Assembly (NCBI GenBank): GCA_036939975.1
Contig: JALLPB010000020.1
Span: 1-36,429, forward strand
Direction of reading: 5' to 3'
Length of the DNA stretch: 36,429 bases
Source: Cyclostephanos tholiformis
Taxonomy: Eukaryota > Bacillariophyta > Thalassiosirophyceae > Thalassiosirales > Thalassiosiraceae
In this document: one piece after another, positions 20,980 through 29,638 of the stretch
Numbering within the stretch: position 1 is the stretch's first letter
Layout: the number at the start of each line of letters is the position of its first letter
Made by a program: the position numbers and the translations under genes
The notes under the pieces: generated by a model
What the model saw: the letters and a program-made list of their open reading frames with translations, nothing else
Told to the model about the DNA's origin: nothing
The model's database searches: none

Positions 20980-21283
20980 CAGGGTATCCCCACACCTTTT
21001 TTTTTCACCATTCGTTTATCTCACCATCTTTATTGCACTTTCCTCTATCACACTTTCTTATTTTTAGCTGTTCTAATACATCAATTTTTAAAAATTAACG
21101 TTCCTGTATCACACCATATTAAACTAAGATGTACATGTATCACACTCTCTACATNTATAAGTGTGACATTTTGAAAGTTTCGAATGATCAAGTGAGGTAC
21201 TTTGAAAGTTGTTTTTTGCTGTGTGAAGTCTTTTGAAAGTGAGTTATTGCAGGCGTGATATTTTAAATATCAGTTGTGACAGG
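20980..21283. repeat. Inverted TATCACAC / GTGTGA cluster beside the hAT element
   Basis: TATCACAC occurs at 21046-21053, 21107-21114 and 21138-21145. After the ambiguous base 21155 the inverse appears (GTGTGACATTTTGAAAGT at 21161), with further GAAAGT copies at about 21205 and 21233. GGGTATCCCC near 20981 and GGCATACCCC near 21283 could be the outer ends of a foldback element of about 300 bp. No gene is present. Confidence 0.35.
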
Positions 21284-21703
21284 CATACCCCCAAAAAATT
21301 GAATTGCCAATTAAAATTATTGCAATTAATTGTCAATTAATTGTAATTGTAGGCTCAGGAGGAGAGGCAATTAATTGACAATTAATTGGCTATTTCCTAA
21401 AAGTTTAATAGGGCATATTATTTATTTGGGTTGAGGCTTACAATGATGTGTCATCGTGCCATTGGTATGATAGACTATTATTTACTTAGGAGTACGTAAT
21501 ATAGGGTAATAGAAAATTGTGTGCATGTATTGCAGTACTCATAATAAAAAGATTTTGCGTGCGTACGAACCACGACAACCCCGCTGGGTAGTAAACAGCA
21601 TTAAGCTCTGCCGACATGATCCCAACAAGACCCCCCCACCAAAAAAGACTCAGCATGCGCCAATCATTTCGTCGACACGCCCAGCAGCCTGATTTCTGAT
21701 GCA

Positions 21704-21918
21704 CTGGCGCCAGGCGCCAGTATGAATTGACTGGCGCGGAGTGCTTTCTCACTTCTGGTTGGCGCCATGCTGACAAAAAGAAGATGAGAAAAGGTGATGT
21801 TGCCCGCCTTTCTCAGGCATCTAGCCACTGCTACTGTGAACATCCTGCCGTGAAGATGAGGGTGCCTTTCTCTCAACGCCCTTGCAATTGCTGGGCGCCA
21901 AGAAAAAAATAGGCGCCC
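21704..21918. promoter_or_regulatory. Cluster of GGCGC(C) sites upstream of the transposase
   Basis: Six to seven GGCGC or GGCGCC sites lie within 215 bp (about 21706, 21714, 21733, 21761, 21894, 21912), including CTGGCGCCAGGCGCCAG, which is itself palindromic. They stand out from AT-rich surroundings 230-440 bp before the transposase ATG. They could be binding sites for a host or element factor, or a remnant of another repeat. Confidence 0.3.
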
Positions 21919-22141
21919 ACTCTGTTGCATGGGGAGAAGAAGACTCAATGATTCCCTTGTGATGGATTATATTTCTTAAAAAAAATAAGGCTCCTTCTTG
22001 TGCAGCGCGCAGACTCCTTTACTCAGGGTGCATGCGTTGTTGGGTAAAAACACAACAATCAAATTTGCAAGTGTGTTTCCATTGTTCATTTTGTTTTGAG
22101 AACCACAACATAAAAAACCTTTCCTAACAAAAAGAATCGTC

Positions 22142-24124
22142 ATGGCTGATGTTGCCCAAACTAACAATACCCCCCTCCCAATTGGCAAGGATTTAGTCCT
22201 CCTGTGCATGGACTACAGGTATTATGATTATGATGATGCCACGAACATGTCCAAGTTTAAGCTTGGCGGAAAAATGATTTGGATTGGATGCCCTAACTGC
22301 AAGTTTGAGGCGAGCAATCAAGAGGCAACTTACAAATACTCCAAGGACTTCCCGGTGAAGAATGGATTCACCAATCCTAGTAACCATTTCATTTCATGTG
22401 TCGGATCCAATGTTAACATGATAGAAATTATACAGGAACGCCTACATGCCAAACTATTCGAGAACAACCAGCATGAACGGAGCAACGCAGTGAACAAAGC
22501 ACCCCGTCTTCAGCAAACTCTATCTTCATTCAACTTTATACCATCGGAGTCAATTCTCTCCATCGACATGTGGATCACTAAAATAGTGATAAAAAACATG
22601 CCAATTTATGATATTGAGTGTGAAGTCGAACGAGAGATGGTTCGGTTCCCGAAGGTCAAGTCGGTGAAGACCGTGCTGGATACTTCACACAATCTTGTGG
22701 CCATTGTGGAGAATAAGATTGCGACCATGATGAAAACTGCACCTGGGGGCCAGATTATCTTTGATGGGTACACTGTTGGCGGTCAGCACTATGTGGCAGT
22801 CTTTGCATCATTCATGCGGGTGTGTACTTCAATGAATGAAGGGACTGAGTACAAGTACGATAAGTATGAGCTACGCTTGCTTGCATGTGCCCCTTTACCC
22901 CCAGTGACAGTGAATACAAATGAGCTTGGGGATGAAGAGGAAGAATCTACCAAGTTCAATGCTGATGCTCACGTCAATTTTTTCAGGAAGACCTTCGAGT
23001 TGTATGGAATTGACTTTGATACCTGGGTTCTCTGTCAATGTGCAGATAGCGCTTCTGTGAACCCAAAGATTGCAAGGGACACCCACGGTCGGCACATTTC
23101 CTGCAAGAATCACAATCTCGCACTCGCTGGTAAATCCATGTTGGAGGACGATGGTGAGCTCAAAGACCTCATTGCGAAGGTCTTTGCTTGTGGCACCCAT
23201 GTTCGGAATTCATGCAAGGTTAGTACCGGTCTTCGAAACAAGGCTGCTGCTGTGGATCCGAAGCTAACCAATGTGAGCGCAAAGAGTGAGTCAGCCACTC
23301 GCCAATGGCTCGGAGCGGCTATTACTATGAAGCAGCATATCAAGATCCAGCCTTTTTTACATGAGCTAGCCAGAGAGAGGATTGGGAAAATGAGGGAACA
23401 TCAGGAATGTCTCGAGATGTCTTTTATGGACAAGTTGCAGCATCACTACAAATACATGAAAAACATCAGAAGCTGCTCCGAGACTTTGCAAAAGCCAGGC
23501 CGATCACTTCATGATTGCCAAATGATGTTAGACCTCCTCATTGAGAAGGTGAAATGCAGTCGAGGTGTTCGAGGATCTCAGTTTGAAAAATGCAACCTCA
23601 ACTTGATGTATTTGTCTGCAAAGAATGGGTTATCCACAGATGCTGACTTTGAGACAGGCATAGCAAAAATCCAAAGTGGATCGGAACGGACCATGACGCA
23701 GGCAGAGAAGCGTGCCTGCAAGGCTTTCCGAAATGATGCAAGTCTGGGGTGTGAGTCCGACCTGACGGTGGACAGTGACGAAGAGGATTTCTTCCTGAGG
23801 GAGTTTGAGAAAGCTAAAAGGCAAAAGTCAAAAGAATCAAGCGGCCAGAGCGACTATATTAACTGCAATTTTATCGTAGGGAGTGCAGCTGTAGTGGAAA
23901 GTCTCTGGAGTATGTACGATGCATTTAATTCCAAGAGGCGCCGTGGTATGTCTCCAATCACAGTTGAAATGATTCTATTCCTCAAGAAGAATAAAGATCT
24001 GTGGGGGATTGAGGATGTTGCGAGAGCCAATCAGGATAGAATGAAGGCTGACAAAAGCGCTAGAGTAGAGAGAAAGATTGCGGAGCATGAGGAGTTCATG
24101 AATTATGTTGATCAATTGGGGTAG
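22142..24124 (+). CDS. hAT-family transposase with BED-like zinc finger
   Basis: A single frame of 660 codons from ATG, without stops. The N-terminus has a C2HC zinc-binding pattern (C50, C53, H82, C86: CPNC ... NHFISC) like a BED finger, which binds the transposon ends. IIFDGYTVGGQHYVAVFASF holds the likely first catalytic Asp (D208). CADSASVNPKIAR ... ISCKNHNLALAG holds the second (D302) and the hAT C-x2-H motif (C321, H324). SATRQWLGA resembles the TRW motif. VVESLWSMYDAFNSKRRRGMS followed by LKKNKDLWGI is the C-terminal dimerisation region with the likely catalytic Glu (E586). All three catalytic positions are present, so the enzyme may be active. hAT enzymes cut and paste DNA by hairpin formation on flanking DNA. 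Family call from motifs only. Confidence 0.75.
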   Translation: MADVAQTNNTPLPIGKDLVLLCMDYRYYDYDDATNMSKFKLGGKMIWIGCPNCKFEASNQEATYKYSKDFPVKNGFTNPSNHFISCVGSNVNMIEIIQERLHAKLFENNQHERSNAVNKAPRLQQTLSSFNFIPSESILSIDMWITKIVIKNMPIYDIECEVEREMVRFPKVKSVKTVLDTSHNLVAIVENKIATMMKTAPGGQIIFDGYTVGGQHYVAVFASFMRVCTSMNEGTEYKYDKYELRLLACAPLPPVTVNTNELGDEEEESTKFNADAHVNFFRKTFELYGIDFDTWVLCQCADSASVNPKIARDTHGRHISCKNHNLALAGKSMLEDDGELKDLIAKVFACGTHVRNSCKVSTGLRNKAAAVDPKLTNVSAKSESATRQWLGAAITMKQHIKIQPFLHELARERIGKMREHQECLEMSFMDKLQHHYKYMKNIRSCSETLQKPGRSLHDCQMMLDLLIEKVKCSRGVRGSQFEKCNLNLMYLSAKNGLSTDADFETGIAKIQSGSERTMTQAEKRACKAFRNDASLGCESDLTVDSDEEDFFLREFEKAKRQKSKESSGQSDYINCNFIVGSAAVVESLWSMYDAFNSKRRRGMSPITVEMILFLKKNKDLWGIEDVARANQDRMKADKSARVERKIAEHEEFMNYVDQLG

Positions 24125-24298
24125 TTGAGGGATGATTGGTCGGTTTGGTAGTAGGAGTAGGTATTTTACATTGATATTTGTATAATTGAGCAATTAATTG
24201 CAATTAATAGCAATTAATTGCAATTAGCAATTAATTGCCAAACACCAAAATTCACAATTAATTGATTGTACCTACTCAGGCTCAACATCAATTAAAAT

Positions 24299-24592
24299 TC
24301 AATTTTTCTGGGGTATGACCCACATGGCAGCCCGGATATCTTTTTCTTTACATGCTGCAGAGAGGATGTTCATCACGTCCCAAGGCAATTGTCTCAAAAA
24401 GACGACTAATGCACGATTCCTTGGTACCAGAAAAGACTCTGTCACATTGTTGGAGTCATAGTCGGAGTCAGTTGGAGTTGACATCATCAACTTCATTGGA
24501 TTCGAGTCAGCTTCGCTATCATAGACACTTTCGTCCCCTCCCTCCATTGCCCCATCCAACTCCTCTCCGCCGACTATACGTTCATCGTTCAT
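24299..24592 (-). CDS. Short acidic ORF ending in the hAT terminus
   Basis: From ATG at 24592 a frame of about 97 codons reads MNDERIVGGEELDGAMEGG, an acidic stretch, then a less acidic C-terminus (NRALVVFLRQLPWDVMNIL ... MWVIPQKN). The stop lies inside the right inverted repeat of the hAT element. The frame is open upstream to about 24650 (KLNGNSFAIPTFSTV). It resembles no family I know. It may be a truncated gene interrupted by the transposon or a chance frame. Confidence 0.25.
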   Translation of the reverse strand: MNDERIVGGEELDGAMEGGDESVYDSEADSNPMKLMMSTPTDSDYDSNNVTESFLVPRNRALVVFLRQLPWDVMNILSAACKEKDIRAAMWVIPQKN

Positions 24593-24860
24593 GCTATCCA
24601 CTGTTGAGAATGTAGGAATGGCAAAGCTATTGCCATTAAGCTTATACTAAAGGTTGCAATGGCTTGCCAAGCAGGTGAGAATGCATGCTGCAATCATGAC
24701 TCTAGAGGTACTTAAGACTGGTAAATATAGGGTCACATCTTTTTTGGCGGGAGCAAAAAACTTTGGCAAGGAGTTGATGTTCCATGACTGACTTGAGTAT
24801 CATAACTTTTTTCGGCGAGTTAAGTGATGAGTATCATTATTACGTGAAATGAGACAAGCN

Positions 24861-25240
24861 ATTTTTGAAAGAAAAAATTGGAGTCTATCTTTGATACTAA
24901 ACCCATAATGGTGGACTCTCAACAACCAACCGCCATTGCACACCAAAAACACACAACTCATGACAAAAAAAACATAGAACATGACCACCACAATCCTCTC
25001 ACCCCACGGCCCTCCAGCATCTCTAATTTCTAAGGTGAATCTGATCGCCATACTTAGTGCAATCGATATTGATCGTTGCATCACAGCAATGTAATATTTT
25101 TTGGTACAACAAACTATTTACTTATTTTATTGCTTATTTTCTACAGGCAGCAGTGTGGCATGCTTGCTGACTAAAGGTGAGTTTTTTAAAGGTAATTCTC
25201 GTGCATTTTCATGGCCGCTGCATCGTAATGTGACTCCTCC
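24861..25240 (+). repeat. Dispersed mini-exon repeat, copy C
   Basis: This copy matches 5872-6240. Exon-like block 1 is 24981-25034 (ATG start, 54 nt, ending AAG before GTGAAT). A 112-bp intron-like stretch ends TTTTCTACAG at 25146. The 30-nt block is 25147-25176, ending AAAG before GTGAGTTTTTT. Splicing block 1 to the 30-nt block gives a short peptide that stops within the block (TGA), so any protein from this copy is about 25 residues. The downstream part (ATTCTCGTGCATTTTC, GGCCGCTGCATCG) matches copies A and B, which is unusual for introns. Confidence 0.6.
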
Positions 25241-25284
25241 AGGATCTTTTGTCAAGGGGATGCCCTTGACATTATGTGTCCTCA

Positions 25285-25740
25285 TGTGTTGAAAATAGAT
25301 GGCTAGTAGAGCCACAAAAGAAATGATCACCACAGCAGAAATGGTTCTGCGGTTGTTTCCCCAAGTCTCCACGGTATCTGCAGGAGTGGCAGAAAGGCAA
25401 CAAAATTCTTGTTGTGATTCCCACTATATTCTGGCTTTTTGTCATTGTCGATAATGATATCATTGGGACAAAGAATGCACGGACTCACAATTAGCAGGGC
25501 AGCAGTAAGATGCGGCGCCTTCAGCCATAGCACACTCATTGGTCACAGCAAGTAAACTGCTGGTATTGAGAACCATCTTCTCACATGTCCTGTCATATCC
25601 CAAAGTAGGTGGAATGAAATTAGCCTGTTCAGATGAGAGGGGATCGGGGTAAATGCTGCACATTTTGCACTGGGCGTTGACAGAACCAACTAGGATGGAA
25701 AGTAGAACTGCAATGCAAGTCTAAATCTTTTGTTTGTCTT
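25285..25740 (-). pseudogene. Broken gene for a cysteine-rich secreted membrane protein
   Basis: The minus strand begins near 25718 with a signal-peptide-like TCIAVLLSILVGSVNA, then QCKMCSIYPDP, IPPTLGYDRTC, NECAMAEGA and CCPANCE. One frameshift later it continues with CILCPNDIIIDNDKKPEY. After a second frameshift it ends with WGNNRRTISAVVIISFVALLAIYFQ, a basic stop-transfer plus membrane segment. The order signal peptide, Cys-rich repeat (C-x-x-C-P type), single membrane helix is common in large diatom families of unknown function. A stop precedes the first codon shown; an acceptor-like ATTTAG there suggests an upstream exon. Two frameshifts imply a pseudogene unless they are sequencing errors. 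Confidence 0.5.
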
Positions 25741-26799
25741 TTTGATAGGATGCACATGTGAGGGATGTTTGCGATGAAGGGCAAAACTAGTCTACGATTC
25801 TCGGTGTATTCATAAAAAATGATGTGGTTTAATGATCATTTCAGTGGTCGGAGTGGTGTTGTTTCTGTTGTGTATCTTGCTCCTCCAAAGACGCAATCCA
25901 TGGGGCACATGTTACAAAGCAGGTACAAAGTTGTTGAAATACTTTGACCTTGATCATCTAGGTATTGGGTTCTAGCTGTTGATGAGACTTAATCCATTCC
26001 CATTATTTCTCCTGTCAAGATCCGAGGTAAGGGGATGTTCTTGGATGTTTAACGATTCCAGAGAATGAGGTTGACGTCTGATTGCCCAAAGGTACATGGC
26101 GGGGATGATGGGGGGTCAGACAAGGATGGAACGTCCACCTTACTGATGACACCAGGCCAGGCAACCGCTAACGCGATAAGCGAATGCCCTTCGTTTGCTA
26201 TCCGTAATGTCATCCTCGTCCAATCGCTCATTGCGACTGTTTACCAAATTAAATGCATTGATCAAACATCAATGCATGGAGCTCCCTCGCATTTGGTAAA
26301 CTCCGTGAAAATCATCCAGCCCCCCCCCCCTACCCCACCTGCCACCACCACCACGACAATATTCTGGAGTTGTAGTTGTTACATATGATGTAAAATTGAG
26401 GCTGCATCCGGCTCAATCTCCATATCGTATCGAGGTCATCAGTCCCTTGTCGTCATCCCTCAAGGAGAGACGGGGGGGCATCGCCTCATAGACTTCTAGC
26501 ACGGGGAATGATAGCAGTCCTCCATCCCCCCCATCCAGCTCCTTTCCTCCTCGGCGCCCCGAGGTAGACGTCATAGGGGCTGGGGGGGGTGTGGCCCGAA
26601 GGAGGAAGAACTTCGGGCATATGTAAGTAAAAAGTACGTAATACCCCCCTAGATACCCATTCGTGTGCTGCATGATTGGTCTCAATATCCTCCCCTGTGT
26701 TCTGTAGAGAAATGTAGACCATGAATACAATATTAGGGACTTTTGTATTATGGTACCCTCATAATTCATCATCCTTGAGAAGACCGCGCTAAACTCGCC
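25741..26799. other. Intergenic region with a nested hairpin
   Basis: No gene is recognised. A minus-strand frame (26413-27099) starts inside the next gene and looks like its antisense shadow. At 26239-26301 GTTTACCAAAT pairs with ATTTGGTAAAC, enclosing a second stem, ATGCATTGAT with ATCAATGCAT (26253-26262 and 26268-26277, 5-nt loop). The outer and inner stems are separated by 3 nt on one side and 13 on the other. The stretch should contain the promoter of the plus-strand gene at 26800. Confidence 0.45.
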
Positions 26800-29178
26800 A
26801 TGGCAACTTCGACTTTTCCTCGCGGCAACATGTCCGCCGCCATCGCCGCCGCCGTCGGGCGCGTCGTCGCTGGCGTCGCGGCCGTCGTCGTCGCGCCCTC
26901 GCTTCTCATCTGCCGCCATCGCCGACGCCGTAACAAGGGAACGGGGCGATCCGCCGGTGATTCGATCGACATCCTCCATGGCGAAGCCTGCTGCGGTGCG
27001 GGTGGCAAAGACGCGCACCTCACGCAGCGGCTGAGCGCTATTCGGGACATATATGGCGCGGCTCACGCCAAGAGGACACAGAAACGGCAAATCAAGCAAG
27101 ATGGATCGTTGGATGCCGTCGAGGGGAGGAGGATGGTTCAGGACGTAAAGGAGGGGAGGGTGGATTCGCCCCGGGTAAGACAGGACCTGCCAACGGCCGA
27201 TTATCTCGATCTATCCCCAGAACGCTGGGCGATCGCGCACCCTCAAATCGAGAAGGTGCTCGATCTCATTGAAGAGGCCCACGCCTTAGAGGATGACTCG
27301 AGCGGCCGTGATGTCCCATCACTCCAAAGAGCTGCCTTCAAGTACCGCGAGGCGGTGTATACCATTAAGAGTTTCGTGGAGCAGTTAGAAAGGCGGGGTG
27401 GTTACGAATCTGCCGATGCCCGCAATTCCATGAAGGGTCTCGTCGAGGAGATTGAACAGTACGAGATGAAGGCAGAAGAATTGGATGCCCAAGCGAGGAG
27501 CTCGGCATCGTCCTTCCTTGATGGAGCCCTCGCATCCGAGGTATCTTCGAGCGCTCGCGATTCCGAACCTAGGCCCCTCCCTCCCACGGAGGGGGAAGTG
27601 TATGATGACGACACTTCCTCGGGGGTGCCAAGCCAGGAATCAGTCGCCAAGTGCCACGAGATGATTTCCTACACGAAGAGTCGCGTGAAGCAACTTGATA
27701 GGCAAGGGGGCAGCTACGAATCTATCATGAAGCAGTGTGATAGTCGGGAGAAGACCTGGAGTCATGCGGAATGGTTTACGGAACAGGGGTGGGAAGAAGA
27801 GGAGGAGGACGATATTACACTGGATGACCACGAGCTGTTTCTGGATGGAGACGACCATCCCGACTCGGAATCGATTGCCGGTATTGTCCCCCAGTGCGAA
27901 CCCCTTCTCGCCCAGGAATCGACTAGTGATGAACCTCCCCATTCGACCAGCGTATCCATCGCATGTCCCCTCATAGAAAAACAACGGTCGGGTTCGAGAA
28001 AAAGTTCTAATGGCTTTTGCACGACGAAAAAGACACAGGCGAAGAAGAAGAAGACGAATATCAAGTTGCCGCCACCCAAGAACAATCCCAGGTGCATCAG
28101 CGACATGTCTCGAGCAACGCAGAAGAAAAACAGGAGCACGAAAATTGACAGATCTCAACAGATAGAGCCAAGTCAAGACGATGTCCTCTGCGGCCGAGGG
28201 GAACATACCAACAAAAACCGGGGAAACATAAGGTATCGTGAGAAGGCGCGAGAACTGCGGCCGAGGTACTTACAAGGAACGAACGAGGAAAAGAAGAATA
28301 TAATTGAAGAATTGATAAAAACGGTCACCGTAAATGGTTATCATTTCTTGAAAAAAGAAGGGAAAAACTGGTATAAAATTATCAATCCAGAGGTAAAGGT
28401 GGGCCAGCTTTTAAGGGAGAAGAGTAGAAAGAAGAATGATATGATGGAGCAAAGTGCTCCAGCGTCACCGTCGTCAGTGGCAATGATAGGGCAGCATAGC
28501 ATCGAACCTGTCGGCATAGAAAGCGAAGAATGGAAGAATGGACATTATTACGAAAGTCTAAGTACTGAGTTTTTCGATGAAACTATGACAATCGATGATT
28601 CTACAAAGTGCCAGCCACATCTCATCAATCATAGACGCGTCATTGACGTGTCTCGCCCCATTAAGTATACCGAAGGCGACGTTCTCTTCGGCCGAGGTGA
28701 GGCCATCAAAAATCATCAAGGGAACATTCTTTTCCGCGAAAATGCGAGAGAGCTACTGCCAAGGTACTTAAACTGCTCCAAAGACGACAAGACAAAAGTA
28801 GCTGAAGAGTTGATGGACACCGTGACAAGGAACGGTCATCATTTCTTGGAAAAAGGACCGGATGGAAACTGGTACAATGTCCTCGGTAATGCTCCGAGGA
28901 GGAAGGCAAGCCAGGCTTTCAGGGACGCTTTCAGGGCTGTCGTCACTGACGTTCAATCAATCATCAAAGAATGGCCCGGAGATGATGATCCTAGAAGCGA
29001 CGACGCTTTCAGAGTCGTCTACAATGACTTACAATCAACGAGCGATGAATGCTCTGTAGATTATGATTCTACTAGCGACGACTGCAAGCTTGATGATGAC
29101 ATTGAAAAATTCTTTGATTGTCTGAGCGAAGACGAAAAGAAGATTCTCAGCCTGATCATTTCGAGATCTGATGGTTAG
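26800..29178 (+). CDS. Protein with two DUF6824 domains and MIT-like helices
   Basis: A single 792-codon frame. Residues 11-37 are hydrophobic Ala/Val-rich followed by CRHRRRRN, a likely signal anchor or organelle presequence. Residues about 148-230 form charged helices (VLDLIEEAHALEDDSSGRD, RAAFKYREAVYTIKSFVEQL) that resemble an MIT or other three-helix bundle. Part of this (YTIKSFVEQLERRGGYES) recurs near 290 as YTKSRVKQLDRQGGSYES. Two DUF6824 domains follow: about 459-530 (DDVLCGRGEHTNKNRGNIRY ... YHFLKKEGKNWYKI) and about 626-715 (GDVLFGRGEAIKNHQGNILF ... HHFLEKGPDGNWYNV). DUF6824 is a family known mainly from diatoms; its role is not established, though DNA or nuclear functions have been suggested. 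An acidic C-terminus follows. The gene converges with the DUF839 gene, 460 bp apart. Confidence 0.8.
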   Translation: MATSTFPRGNMSAAIAAAVGRVVAGVAAVVVAPSLLICRHRRRRNKGTGRSAGDSIDILHGEACCGAGGKDAHLTQRLSAIRDIYGAAHAKRTQKRQIKQDGSLDAVEGRRMVQDVKEGRVDSPRVRQDLPTADYLDLSPERWAIAHPQIEKVLDLIEEAHALEDDSSGRDVPSLQRAAFKYREAVYTIKSFVEQLERRGGYESADARNSMKGLVEEIEQYEMKAEELDAQARSSASSFLDGALASEVSSSARDSEPRPLPPTEGEVYDDDTSSGVPSQESVAKCHEMISYTKSRVKQLDRQGGSYESIMKQCDSREKTWSHAEWFTEQGWEEEEEDDITLDDHELFLDGDDHPDSESIAGIVPQCEPLLAQESTSDEPPHSTSVSIACPLIEKQRSGSRKSSNGFCTTKKTQAKKKKTNIKLPPPKNNPRCISDMSRATQKKNRSTKIDRSQQIEPSQDDVLCGRGEHTNKNRGNIRYREKARELRPRYLQGTNEEKKNIIEELIKTVTVNGYHFLKKEGKNWYKIINPEVKVGQLLREKSRKKNDMMEQSAPASPSSVAMIGQHSIEPVGIESEEWKNGHYYESLSTEFFDETMTIDDSTKCQPHLINHRRVIDVSRPIKYTEGDVLFGRGEAIKNHQGNILFRENARELLPRYLNCSKDDKTKVAEELMDTVTRNGHHFLEKGPDGNWYNVLGNAPRRKASQAFRDAFRAVVTDVQSIIKEWPGDDDPRSDDAFRVVYNDLQSTSDECSVDYDSTSDDCKLDDDIEKFFDCLSEDEKKILSLIISRSDG

Positions 29179-29638
29179 AAACCAGCGCAGTAAATACCAA
29201 GCTGTTCGCACCACTGCCAACTACAACAATGGTCGATCTGGTTGGATATCTACAATCTACAATAAAACGAGCCTATGTATACTAGTGGCAAATTTCCTGA
29301 CGGTCATCTCTAGGTGCAATCTGTGATCCTGGTCACAATATTCGTAAGACGGAGACAGCGTCATAAGCTGAGAAGAAACGGCGATACGTTTGCTCATCAA
29401 TTCCTCACAAAATCGACTCACTTTATGCCGCAATGTTTGGAGCAACTGTAGGTGATACAAAGAGGCTACCATCGATGTCTCACTTAATAAAATTCTCTTA
29501 AGGGGAGTCAAGGCAGTGGGGGTGATAAACGTAATTCTCAATCTAAAATTGGAGCGTCCTATCAATAATTACTACGTTCTAAACACGCACAGATGTGACG
29601 AGTTTTGATGTTTCGTTAACTCGCCCGCAGTGATTCGC
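29179..29638. other. Shared 3' region between two converging genes
   Basis: The region separates the stop of the DUF6824 gene from the stop of the DUF839 gene and is AT-rich. A minus-strand frame (29257-29565) carries no recognised domain. I see no RNA gene or repeat. Confidence 0.4.

Larger units (their letters stand above)
21284..24317 (+). mobile_element. hAT-type transposon, apparently intact
   Basis: The ends read CATACCCCCAAAAAATTGAATT at the left and, in reverse complement, CATACCCCAGAAAAATTGAA at the right, making a terminal inverted repeat of roughly 20 bp with two mismatches. Just inside each end are four perfect copies of the palindrome CAATTAATTG (left 21323-21332, 21334-21343, 21368-21377, 21379-21388; right 24191-24200, 24211-24220, 24228-24237, 24255-24264). 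One uninterrupted transposase gene lies between them. No clean 8-bp target duplication is visible; the flanks TGACAGGCA and TGACCCACA share 6 of 9 bases if the end is set three bases further in. Confidence 0.65.

Noticed and set aside
19690..21098. Plus-strand frames opposite the HAD gene exon 1 (19767-20351, 20415-21098)
   Set aside because: Low-complexity Ser/Pro/Asp sequence antisense to a gene confirmed by motif I at the splice junction.
21155..21155. Ambiguous base at the centre of the inverted TATCACAC cluster (another at 24860)
   Set aside because: May simply be a base-calling problem at a foldback. Not evidence for a feature on its own.
22193..23343. Minus-strand frames inside the hAT transposase gene
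   Set aside because: Short, without motifs, and opposite an intact 660-codon gene.
26413..27099. A 228-codon minus-strand frame
   Set aside because: Half of it is antisense to the DUF6824 gene and the rest has no motif. No intron or signal supports it.
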